Source of the DNA: a virus
Reading direction: 5' to 3' (one strand)
Virus record (IMG/VR): IMGVR_UViG_3300022752_000168
Span: 1-39,536 of that record
Length of the DNA: 39,536 nt
The position numbers were made by a program, and so were the translations under genes. The notes beneath the pieces were generated by a model, which was not told the DNA's origin, made no database searches, and worked only from the letters and a program-made list of their open reading frames with translations. Each line of letters starts with the position of its first letter. The stretch's first letter is position 1. Positions 6,951 to 13,093 of the stretch are shown here, piece after piece.

Positions 6951-7621
6951 ACCGCGTTGCGATCCCGCTGCATGGCCCGCGGGCGAACGGCCGCGTTGCT
7001 TGGGTTTCGCCCCAGGACGCGCCTTTGGTGAGCCAATACACTTGGCGAGCGCACACGTACCGGGGCGGCCCGCTAACCTACGCAAGAGCCAACGTAAACG
7101 GCAAATACCTCCACATGCATCGGCTGTTGCTCTACAGCCCGCCGCTTGTAGTCGATCACATCGATGGCGACGGGCTAAACAACACGCGCGAAAACATCGA
7201 GCTTGTGACGATGTCCGAAAACATGCGGCGCGCGAACTTTGTCGATAAAAGCGTTAAAGAGCGCAAAGAACAGGCCAAAGCAGCAGCTTTGCTTGCCGCC
7301 GCGAACAAGGATCGAGCGGCGACCGTGCACGAGCTGGCCTATTACATGAGAAATTCAAAGCGACTCGACAGGGGCTTGAAAGGCTCCACCAGGACCGCGA
7401 TCGGCGGACTCGCGCGGTGGACTGCGGCTGACGGTGCACTGCTCTGGTCGGGCTCAATCGCCGATGAGGCGTCTTCAATCGACAAGATCGCTGCGGCGTG
7501 GCTCAATTGGATGGCTGTAAAACACAATGACAAACTGACCGCTGCCCCCAAGGGGGACAAGGGAAAAGACGAGACACTGGATCTCGGTATATTTCATGGG
7601 CGGCAATGGGTGCGCCCGTAA
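6947..7621 (+). CDS. HNH endonuclease
   Basis: The 224-residue protein carries VVDHIDGDGLNNTREN (about 68-83) and NIELVTMSENMRRAN, the core of phage HNH nucleases in which the His and Asn residues bind the catalytic metal. Upstream YLHMHRLLL (about 55-62) fits the family's first strand-His element. The C-terminal half (about 100-224) is helical and not recognised. The start at 6947 overlaps the preceding stop (ATGA); an earlier in-frame ATG inside the previous gene is less likely. As a free-standing HNH enzyme at the integrase border it could be a homing nuclease or a DNA-processing enzyme. Confidence 0.8.
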   Translation: MNRVAIPLHGPRANGRVAWVSPQDAPLVSQYTWRAHTYRGGPLTYARANVNGKYLHMHRLLLYSPPLVVDHIDGDGLNNTRENIELVTMSENMRRANFVDKSVKERKEQAKAAALLAAANKDRAATVHELAYYMRNSKRLDRGLKGSTRTAIGGLARWTAADGALLWSGSIADEASSIDKIAAAWLNWMAVKHNDKLTAAPKGDKGKDETLDLGIFHGRQWVRP

Positions 7622-7629
7622 ACCGGGGG

Positions 7630-7650
7630 CGAATTTGCGGGGTCAATTCG
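7630..7650. other. Inverted repeat next to the integrase gene, candidate attP core
   Basis: CGAATT (7630-7635) and AATTCG (7645-7650) are inverted copies around a 9-base centre. The 45-base gap between the HNH gene and the 3' end of the integrase gene is the only free space beside the integrase. Tyrosine recombinases cross over between short inverted arms, so this is a plausible attP core, but the bacterial site is not in the window. A weak terminator is the alternative. Confidence 0.25.
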
Positions 7651-7666
7651 GGCCGGATGTAAACCG

Positions 7667-8701
7667 TCAAGACGTCCCCTCAACGCGCCGGACGATCGCT
7701 GCGGCAACCTCTCGGCGGCTCACATAGCGTCGAATGATTTCGTCCACGCGCCGCTCGCCCCATCCCATGATGCGGGCGATTTCGGGGGCGCTGATACTCG
7801 CACGGGCAAACATCGTCGCCGCCGTGCCGCGAAGGTCATGAAAGCGCTTATCGACTCCAGCGACAGCCTTTGCGCGATGAATAGCCGTTTGCACCCCGCC
7901 AATCGTCCATGGGCGCCCCCAGGTGTTGACAATGACCGTGGGGGTGTCGCGTGAGCATTCGCTCAAGACGGCGCGAACCTGAGACAGAATCGGCACGACG
8001 GCGCGCGTTTTGCCGCGCGACTTGTTGGTGGCTCGGTCAATCACCCCCGCGTCGTCGTCGATGTCAGCCCAGCGCAGGCCGATCACATCGCCGAGACGAA
8101 GGCCTGTGTAGGCGGCCACAATGCACACGCGGCGGCACGGTGGATTGGCGGCGGCAAACAGTTTTTCAAGCTCGTCGGGCGTCCACACAACGTCGCTATG
8201 ATCGACCTTCTCGTGCCGGCGAGCGATCTTTGCGGCCGGGTTGATCGGCGCTAGGTCAAACTCAACAGCCCACGAAAGCAGGGCCGACAACGTCGAAAGG
8301 CGGGCGTCAGCCGTTCGTGTTGCTTTGCCCTTTGAGTGCCAAGAGCGGATCTCGGCGCGCATTCCACGAGCCGCCAGAGCGTCAACCGGAAGTGTGGCAA
8401 AGTGCTCTTCAACCGCGTCTAGGTGGCGCTCATAAAAGGCGCGAGTGGACGGCGCGAGCCCGGCATATTCTGGGCTGATGCGATAAAGTGCAATGATGTC
8501 AAGGAGTGTCTTAGGCGCGCGCGCGATCGGCGCAGCGCGAGCCTGGACGGCCTCGGCGTACGCAATCAGGTAGGCGCGCTGGTCCTTGGGGTCGGGCAGG
8601 CGCGGACCCCCGCGCCAAGCATAGTGGTAGGCGACGGACGAACCGTCACGCAGTCGTTTCCTTACGACGTGAACGCCGGGAGGTTGTGGCAGTCGAGGCA
8701 T
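7667..8701 (-). CDS. int: Tyrosine-recombinase integrase
   Basis: The 344-residue protein has an N-terminal arm-binding part, a core-binding SAM-like domain (about 66-150) and a catalytic domain (about 170-335). Visible catalytic residues are Arg202 in YTGLRLGD, His288 and Arg291 in HDLRGTAAT, Trp314 in IMGWGERR and the nucleophile Tyr326 in IIRRYVS. A lysine of the TNKSRGKTR turn (227 or 231) probably completes the set. It would recombine attP with a host attB, so the phage is temperate. It lies at the end of the leftward early operon and overlaps the preceding gene by 56 bases. Confidence 0.95.
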   Translation of the reverse strand: MPRLPQPPGVHVVRKRLRDGSSVAYHYAWRGGPRLPDPKDQRAYLIAYAEAVQARAAPIARAPKTLLDIIALYRISPEYAGLAPSTRAFYERHLDAVEEHFATLPVDALAARGMRAEIRSWHSKGKATRTADARLSTLSALLSWAVEFDLAPINPAAKIARRHEKVDHSDVVWTPDELEKLFAAANPPCRRVCIVAAYTGLRLGDVIGLRWADIDDDAGVIDRATNKSRGKTRAVVPILSQVRAVLSECSRDTPTVIVNTWGRPWTIGGVQTAIHRAKAVAGVDKRFHDLRGTAATMFARASISAPEIARIMGWGERRVDEIIRRYVSRREVAAAIVRRVEGTS

Positions 8702-8876
8702 TGGTCCAGCGCGCTAACGCTAGATCAGCCTTGGGGGCAGAGTCGAATCCGGGCGGCTCGGTGAAGGTGGCGTCTATCTCGAACGTGCCGTCTGCGCTCA
8801 TGCGGATCGTCGCCCGCGTGGCGCCCATGGCTTTAGCTTTGGCGAGCAACGCGGCGGCGTCACGGGGGCGCATCGC
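8646..8876 (-). CDS. Small basic protein upstream of the integrase, possible recombination-directionality factor
   Basis: From the ATG at 8876 the product has 76 residues, beginning MRPRDAAALLAKAKAMGATRATIRM and ending in a very basic tail (RRSRRKE). The same frame opens further upstream, but that extension overlaps the previous gene and is low in information. A small basic protein translated just before and overlapping the integrase gene is where excisionases are often found. No helix-turn-helix is clear, so the excisionase idea rests on position and charge only. Confidence 0.45.
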   Translation of the reverse strand, partial: AMRPRDAAALLAKAKAMGATRATIRMSADGTFEIDATFTEPPGFDSAPKADLALARWTNASTATTSRRSRRKETTA

Positions 8877-9129
8877 CCGCCTCCTTTTTCCCGGCCGGCG
8901 TCGCGGGCCACCAATGATCATCGGAGAACGTGTTTTCAAAATCGGCGACGGCTTCCTCGAGTTCATCGAAGTGCTCGGCCATGCGCTCCGTGATCGCATA
9001 GAGATCGTCGGGCAGCTCGTCAGCGTCCCATTCGACGTAGCGGCGAAGTTTGCTCATGAGGTCGTGCATTACGTCGAGCGCTGCGCGCGTGCCTTGCAGG
9101 TCGAACGGTTCTTCTGGTTCGTCACTCAT
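8860..9129 (-). CDS. Hypothetical acidic protein
   Basis: The 89-residue product (MSDEPEEPFDLQG...) is strongly acidic and mostly helical, with no recognised domain. The ATG at 9129 is preferred over one four codons earlier because GGAGG precedes it at about 6 bases. It overlaps the preceding gene's stop by 8 bases and the next gene by 17. Small acidic early proteins of temperate phages often bind host proteins; nothing here shows which. Confidence 0.55.
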   Translation of the reverse strand: MSDEPEEPFDLQGTRAALDVMHDLMSKLRRYVEWDADELPDDLYAITERMAEHFDELEEAVADFENTFSDDHWWPATPAGKKEAGDAPP

Positions 9130-9406
9130 CCCCGCCTCCATTCAGGAACGCGCGGATCGCGGCGCGGGCCAAAATTTGGGCATCGCCACGCCCCCTTAAA
9201 ATGAAGGCGTAGTTTTCTCGATACCCGCGCCATATCGCGTCAGCGGCCCGCTCCACATCCTCGTCGCTCGGCTCAACAGGCACGATCCGCAGGCCGGCGG
9301 CGGTGAGGGCGTCTAGTGCGTCGTGGGCATACGCGAGCGCCATAGCGTCGTCGTCGTCGTCTCTGACGCCGGCAATCAATTCCAGCGCACGGGGGTCATG
9401 CGTCAT
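9122..9406 (-). CDS. Hypothetical small acidic early protein
   Basis: The 94-residue protein starts MTHDPRALELIAGVRDDDDD and contains EPSDEDVERAADAIWRGYR, a pattern common in short phage proteins of unknown role. No membrane segment, metal site or nucleic-acid-binding motif is seen. It is embedded in a tightly overlapping reverse-strand operon, sharing 11 bases with the gene before it and 8 with the gene after it. Confidence 0.6.
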   Translation of the reverse strand: MTHDPRALELIAGVRDDDDDAMALAYAHDALDALTAAGLRIVPVEPSDEDVERAADAIWRGYRENYAFILRGRGDAQILARAAIRAFLNGGGDE

Positions 9407-9827
9407 TCTCAGCCTCCATAATTTGCGCCTCCAAGAGCGCGGCGAGGAGGGCTAGGGCGGGGGTTGGGGCTTTGCCGCTCCCTGAGCGGCGCCCTGTGCC
9501 GATCGACGCTCGCGTGTAGCCCTCTTCTTGGAACACGGTGATTGCGATGATCGCCCCCGGCATCACCCGCTCGACCAAAGCAAGGGCGGCGTCGAGGCTG
9601 AAGGTGTAGGACGGCTCCGACAGTGCGCTGGGCGAGTCCGCAAAGATTTGGCCCTGCCCGTTGTCGATCCACTTGCACTCGGGATACTTCCGGCACAGTT
9701 CGTGGTCGTCGGGCAGGTGCGACCAGCCATCCAGCGCGAAGCCAATGTCGCGGTCGAGTTCGTACTCGTCTTCGGTCGCGCTTTTCACCCGCTCCAGCAG
9801 GCCGCGCAGGGTTGAGGGGTCAGCCAT
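9396..9827 (-). CDS. Hypothetical conserved-type phage protein
   Basis: The 143-residue product has a charged N-terminus, a middle with two Cys (LCRKYPECKW), then SLDAALALVERVMPGAIIAITV and a C-terminal APTPALALLAALLEAQ. The 'DAALALVERVMPG ... TPALALLAALL' arrangement is frequent in small proteins of alphaproteobacterial and other phages, whose role I do not know. It overlaps the gene on each side by 8-11 bases. Confidence 0.6.
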   Translation of the reverse strand: MADPSTLRGLLERVKSATEDEYELDRDIGFALDGWSHLPDDHELCRKYPECKWIDNGQGQIFADSPSALSEPSYTFSLDAALALVERVMPGAIIAITVFQEEGYTRASIGTGRRSGSGKAPTPALALLAALLEAQIMEAENDA

Positions 9828-10254
9828 TGTCCTGTCCTCCCAAAGCTTCGGCGATCTCGGCGGCGAGGGCGCGGGCGGTCATGTTTTCTAGCGACGGCTC
9901 CAAGCTATGGCGCGTGTTGTCCGCATCTTCATGCCGGATCAGCGCGTGCATTGCCTCCATCGCCTGCACCAGCAGCGCCTCGCGCGCGGCGAGGGTGGCG
10001 CGGACATCGGGCTCGTAATCGCATAGCGGTGTGTCGCCAGGCGGCTTTCCGACAACAAGCGCATAGAGCGCGGCGCACGTTTCATTGGCCTCGTTGCGGT
10101 CATCGCGCAGAATTCGGATCAGCCGCTCGTCCGCCTCCAACTCAATCGCCGCCGCCCTCAGGCCGCGCGCATATTCGCGGCAGCCTTCGCCGTAAAGTTC
10201 CGCGTCGGCGGCGAGGGCGTGGAGGCGGGAGGGGGTGGTTTCGGGAGCGGTCAT
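9820..10254 (-). CDS. Hypothetical helical early protein
   Basis: This 144-residue protein is almost entirely predicted-helical and Ala/Glu/Arg-rich (for example RLHALAADAELYGEGCREYARGLRAAA is opened by its first helices). No catalytic or binding motif is visible. The ATG at 10254 overlaps the stop of the upstream small membrane-protein gene in an ATGA junction, so translation is probably coupled. Confidence 0.55.
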   Translation of the reverse strand: MTAPETTPSRLHALAADAELYGEGCREYARGLRAAAIELEADERLIRILRDDRNEANETCAALYALVVGKPPGDTPLCDYEPDVRATLAAREALLVQAMEAMHALIRHEDADNTRHSLEPSLENMTARALAAEIAEALGGQDNG

Positions 10255-10409
10255 TGCTTCACAATCCTCACGACATTATTGGGCCGCTTCCGCGCCTCCG
10301 GCCTGCCCGCCGCAACCATCATCGCGCCGAACACAAGGCCCAGGACGAACGACACGAGCGACGTGCAGACGAGCAGGAAGGCGCCGGCGATGAGGGAGAG
10401 GGCGGTCAT
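10251..10409 (-). CDS. 52-residue single-span membrane protein
   Basis: Reading the reverse strand from ATG at 10409 gives a 52-residue peptide starting MTALSLIAGAFLLVC, with one long hydrophobic segment (about 4-36) containing small-residue patterns, and a basic tail rich in Arg and Lys. The topology is N-out with a cytoplasmic basic tail by the positive-inside rule. Its start overlaps the stop of the upstream gene and its stop overlaps the next start (both ATGA), so a real coupled gene is likely despite its size. Function is unknown; small early membrane peptides can act in immunity or host-envelope modulation. Confidence 0.6.
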   Translation of the reverse strand: MTALSLIAGAFLLVCTSLVSFVLGLVFGAMMVAAGRPEARKRPNNVVRIVKQ

Positions 10410-10612
10410 AGGCGCAGATCCTCAATGCGGGCGTTTCCGCAGTTGCTGAAGAACGCGCAGAACATCCCGCGGGGCGTGTCGAGGTAAAGGGCGGACCCCG
10501 GACCATCGCCAAGGCTGTACCACGCCCGAGCTTTCACGCTGCGGTACGGGCGACCGTCGTCAAACGCCAACGACTGAGGCGCGATGAAGTCATAAAAGCG
10601 GGGATACATCAT
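10406..10612 (-). CDS. Hypothetical small early protein
   Basis: From the ATG at 10612, which overlaps the upstream stop as TGATG after a GGGGAGG SD, the product has 68 residues (MMYPRFYDFIAPQSL...). It is aromatic-rich with two Cys near the C-terminus (MFCAFFSNCGNARI). I recognise no domain. The longer open frame reaching to 10654 lies inside the preceding gene and lacks a comparable SD. Confidence 0.5.
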   Translation of the reverse strand: MMYPRFYDFIAPQSLAFDDGRPYRSVKARAWYSLGDGPGSALYLDTPRGMFCAFFSNCGNARIEDLRL

Positions 10613-10875
10613 CAGAGCCTCCCCGCCATCGTCGGCATCGTCTGCCGCCGCCACGCCTCGGCGTCCTCGCGCAACTCACGCTGCAACAGCTCGTCGAGCG
10701 ACCTGTCCGTGTGCTGCACATCACGCATGAGGTCGATCGCGTGATTGATTACGTCCTGGCATGTGCCGCGCTCGAAGCGGTACGCGTCGTCGCCGGCGCG
10801 GAGTTCGCCGAGGGCGGCGTACAGGGCCTCGAGGGCGGCGTTGATGTGGGGGAGGCAGGGGTGGGGTTTGTGCAT
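10612..10875 (-). CDS. Hypothetical helical early protein
   Basis: The 87-residue product (MHKPHPCLPHINAALEALYAALGELRAGDDAY...) is helical, with His residues at the N-terminus and an acidic C-terminal half. No family is recognised. A 73-base gap separates it from the SSB-like gene upstream; that gap holds an AGGA about 8 bases before the ATG and nothing else notable. Confidence 0.5.
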   Translation of the reverse strand: MHKPHPCLPHINAALEALYAALGELRAGDDAYRFERGTCQDVINHAIDLMRDVQHTDRSLDELLQRELREDAEAWRRQTMPTMAGRL

Positions 10876-10948
10876 AGCGGGGCATCCTGGTGGAGGGCGT
10901 GGGCGCGGGCAGCGTTGGCTGCCACGCGCGCGAAAAGGGAACCGGCGC

Positions 10949-11641
10949 TTACCACGGCACTTCGTCGTTCAGGTCGTCGGACAGATCGACCTGCTCGCGC
11001 GGCATGCCGAAGCCTGCGGCATTGCCGTTCTTAGTGGGGGCTTTCGCAGCTTGAGCGGGAACGACGCGCACCGTCTGCTTGGGCGGCGGGTTGATGATCG
11101 CCTGATACTCAGGCGACTTGGCGATCCACTTCTTGAGGCCGTCGCCGAACGAGCCGAACAGATCCTCGTCGAAGTCGTCGAGCGAAAACACGAACGGCGT
11201 AACACCCGGTTCCGGGGCCTTCATGCCCTTGGTGAGCGGCATGACCGCCTGCACCTGGGCGGCGATGTCGCCGTTCTGCTTGGCCTTGTGGATCACCTGC
11301 ACCTGGCAGCCGCGGCCAAGCAGCTTGGACATGTCGAACGAGCCCTCGGACGGGGCCTTGCCGAACCAAGACACAAGCAGCTTATGAAGCGACGACTTCG
11401 GATGAAGCGAGGCCGTGTACTTCTTGCTGAGCGCAAACGGTCGGCCGTCGCCCATGCGCTCGTCCGTGTCGAGCTCCCAACGGATGAGGATCTGACGCGC
11501 CGTCTTGGCCTCGCCGTTGTATTCCTCGGTCTGCGTGCCGAGGTCCGTGATGCTGACGCACACGGCCGGCCAAACGCCCGCAGGGGCAGGCGTGAATTGC
11601 GAGCCGGCGTCAGCCGCCGGCACCTTGAGGGTGAGGGACAT
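10949..11641 (-). CDS. Phage single-stranded-DNA-binding-like replication protein
   Basis: The 230-residue protein matches a widespread phage family from the opening LTLKVPAADAGSQFTPAPAG, through RWELDTDERMGDGRPFALSK and KYTASLHPKSSLHKLLVSWFG to VIHKAKQNGDIAAQVQAVMPL. These proteins are thought to be ssDNA-binding replication proteins. The C-terminus DLSDDLNDEVPW is an acidic tip reminiscent of the DDIPF tail by which bacterial SSBs recruit partners, here ending Val-Pro-Trp. The middle is an OB-fold-like beta region; 165-215 is a linker. It is the second gene of the leftward early operon and would work with the PrimPol-helicase encoded on the other strand. Confidence 0.65.
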   Translation of the reverse strand: MSLTLKVPAADAGSQFTPAPAGVWPAVCVSITDLGTQTEEYNGEAKTARQILIRWELDTDERMGDGRPFALSKKYTASLHPKSSLHKLLVSWFGKAPSEGSFDMSKLLGRGCQVQVIHKAKQNGDIAAQVQAVMPLTKGMKAPEPGVTPFVFSLDDFDEDLFGSFGDGLKKWIAKSPEYQAIINPPPKQTVRVVPAQAAKAPTKNGNAAGFGMPREQVDLSDDLNDEVPW

Positions 11642-11644
11642 GGA

Positions 11645-11857
11645 TTAGTCTTTCAGTTGAGCTTGGAGAGTGCGGATGTGGTCGGCGATCGCGTCCCAGC
11701 GGGCCGCTTTGTTGCGGGACCGCTGGGCGCGCTGCAGCAGCTCTTCCGCCTGCCGCTCAAACATGACGGCGCGGTCCCGCTCGCCCGCTGCCATCCGGCC
11801 TAGGTCGAACAGGGCGCCGTCGTCGTCAGTTTCAGGGGTGGGGGCGTCGATCTGCAT
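11645..11857 (-). CDS. First gene of the leftward early operon, small helical protein
   Basis: From ATG at 11857 the protein has 70 residues (MQIDAPTPETDDDGALFDLGRM...), acidic first and then a basic helix (AEELLQRAQRSRNKAARW). An upstream in-frame TTG at 11893 would lie in the -35 box and overlap an operator, so the ATG is preferred. It lies 6 bases after a -10-like TACGGT with no SD, consistent with a leaderless transcript. Family and function are not recognised. Confidence 0.5.
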   Translation of the reverse strand: MQIDAPTPETDDDGALFDLGRMAAGERDRAVMFERQAEELLQRAQRSRNKAARWDAIADHIRTLQAQLKD

Positions 11858-11929
11858 GGGCAGACCGTACGCTGTGTACGATTGCCGGGTCAATACCCCG
11901 GCGCAATTTTCCGTACAAAAAGTGCGATG
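11858..11929 (-). promoter_or_regulatory. Leftward early promoter with two repressor operators (PL/OL)
   Basis: Operator copies are CCGTAC-GCTGT-GTACGA (11865-11881) and CCGTAC-AAAAA-GTGCGA (11911-11927), both variants of the perfect palindrome CCGTAC-N5-GTACGG found beside the cro-like gene. On the reverse strand a -35-like TTGACC (11893-11888), 18-bp spacer and -10-like TACGGT (11869-11864) lead to the ATG at 11857 after 6 bases. The first operator covers the -10 box, so repressor binding would block transcription. The site lies just downstream of the repressor gene's stop. Confidence 0.7.
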
Positions 11930-12523
11930 CTACTTTTCGACGGTCCCCCGGATGCGCCAAGCGCGCTCAATCTCGACATCGTGAATGGGGGAATAGCGCT
12001 CGCTGAGCAGCGTGAAGAAGCCCGGAGCTGAGCCGAGCGCCAGTGTCTTCACAAATCGGCGACCGTCCGAAAGGTGAACGATTGCGCGCTTATGGACCAG
12101 CGACATGACGTCAAAAGTCTCTTCGCCGATCAGGATCACGCCCTCTTCATAGCGGGGCCACATGCTGTCGCCGCGCACGATGAAGGCGACGCAGTTGGCA
12201 TTGACCTGAAACGGCACGTCGATGACGTCAAGTTCCTGATCTTCTATAGGAAAAACTTCAGCCCTTGCCCCAACGTAACCCACTAAAGAGACTCCCCAAA
12301 CACCCGGTTTCATTTGACCGGAGCCGCCGACCAACCAGTCAAGCGACACGCGGAAGCCCTTAGCATACCTTTCCGCTGCGGAACGTGAAGGGTCTCGATT
12401 GCCATTTTCGGCGCTTGTGTAGGTGTTGGTATTCCAAGCGAAGGCGCGGGCGGCGTCTGCGGCAGTCGCATAACCGGCGGCAATGCGTGCGTGCCGCAAA
12501 CGTTTGGCGATGGAATCTCTCAT
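11930..12523 (-). CDS. LexA/CI-like prophage repressor (XRE HTH plus S24 peptidase domain)
   Basis: From ATG at 12523 the product has 197 residues. Residues 3-62 form an XRE helix-turn-helix (RLRHARIAAGYATAADAARAF...TYTSAENGNRDPS). Residues about 80-195 form an S24 domain with Ser120 in RGDSMWP and Lys159 in GRRFVKTLA, the dyad used for RecA-stimulated self-cleavage. The usual Ala-Gly cleavage bond is Ala86-Arg87 here (VGARAEVFP), which may alter or abolish cleavage. The frame is open further upstream, but that extension runs through the operator and promoter. It faces the cro-like gene across the right operator. Confidence 0.85.
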   Translation of the reverse strand: MRDSIAKRLRHARIAAGYATAADAARAFAWNTNTYTSAENGNRDPSRSAAERYAKGFRVSLDWLVGGSGQMKPGVWGVSLVGYVGARAEVFPIEDQELDVIDVPFQVNANCVAFIVRGDSMWPRYEEGVILIGEETFDVMSLVHKRAIVHLSDGRRFVKTLALGSAPGFFTLLSERYSPIHDVEIERAWRIRGTVEK

Positions 12524-12605
12524 ATCGAAGGCAATGGCGCCGCTTGTCGTACATGGGGCGCTGACGGTCTTGTCATCGCGCCGTACGCCATGTACGGTCG
12601 CCAAC
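12524..12605 (+). promoter_or_regulatory. Rightward early promoter and operator (PR/OR)
   Basis: A perfect palindrome CCGTAC-GCCAT-GTACGG occupies 12581-12597. A -35-like TTGTCA (12570-12575, five of six consensus bases), a 17-bp spacer and a -10-like TACGGT (12593-12598) end 7 bases before the ATG at 12606. The operator overlaps spacer and -10 exactly as at the left promoter, whose -10 has the same sequence. A half-site TCGTAC at 12547-12552 may be a weaker second operator. The repressor's own promoter must also be here, but I cannot place it. Confidence 0.75.
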
Positions 12606-12830
12606 ATGACCACACCGTCTTCCTTCTCCGAGGTCATCGACCTTTGGCCCTCAATCGCCGAACTCGCGCGCGATATCGGCGAGCCTTATGAAACCGTTAG
12701 ACAGTGGCGTTTGCGCGACAGTGTGCCCGCGCGCGCCCTCGACAAAATCAAACGCGCAGCAGGGCTGCGAGGTTTCGACCTGTCCGCGGACGTCCTTATG
12801 CGCATCGCCGCGCAACGGGGCGCCGCATGA
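12606..12830 (+). CDS. Cro-like helix-turn-helix regulator
   Basis: The 74-residue protein (MTTPSSFSEVIDLWPSIAELARDIGEPYETVRQWRLRDSVPARAL opens the domain) has the 'F..VI.LWPS...LA.D.G....TVR.WR.R..IP' pattern of short Cro/YdaS-like HTH proteins found opposite repressors in proteobacterial prophages. It is the first rightward early gene, divergent from the repressor, and should compete for the same operators to commit to lytic growth. The ATG at 12606 is immediately downstream of the promoter; the frame upstream of it is promoter DNA. Confidence 0.75.
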   Translation: MTTPSSFSEVIDLWPSIAELARDIGEPYETVRQWRLRDSVPARALDKIKRAAGLRGFDLSADVLMRIAAQRGAA

Positions 12831-13093
12831 CGCTCCCACCCAGCTACACGCGCTTCGCGCTCATCGCCGCAATCAATGCGTACCGCGACCACCTCGAGCG
12901 TGAGCCCGAGGCTGATGTCGCCCTGCGCCTGCAACGCCTGCTGCTGGAAGCCCAGGCGGAACTCTCACACCTTGAAGGGTTGACCAATGGCAAATCTGTG
13001 GACGGACGAAGCGTCGGACTTGGCGGCGAGCCTGTGGCGCGAGGGGTTTTCCGGCGGTCAAATCGCCAGCGCTTTGGGCGCGCACGGGGTTAA
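12827..13093 (+). CDS. Hypothetical early protein, 3' end overlapping the gcrA-like gene
   Basis: The ATG overlaps the cro-like stop (ATGA). The 88-residue product begins with a helical region (YTRFALIAAINAYRDHLEREPEADVALRLQRLLLEAQ) of unknown family. Its frame does not close until 13093, 107 bases inside the next gene, and the last 30 or so residues (SVDGRSVGLGGEPVARG...) look like out-of-frame reading of that gene. Either the overlap is real or the original stop near 12990 has been lost by an indel. Confidence 0.5.
   Translation: MTLPPSYTRFALIAAINAYRDHLEREPEADVALRLQRLLLEAQAELSHLEGLTNGKSVDGRSVGLGGEPVARGVFRRSNRQRFGRARG

Noticed and set aside
6717-7621. RHH protein plus HNH gene as a toxin-antitoxin pair
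   Set aside because: The second protein is a normal HNH nuclease, not a known toxin fold; coupling alone is seen across the whole genome.
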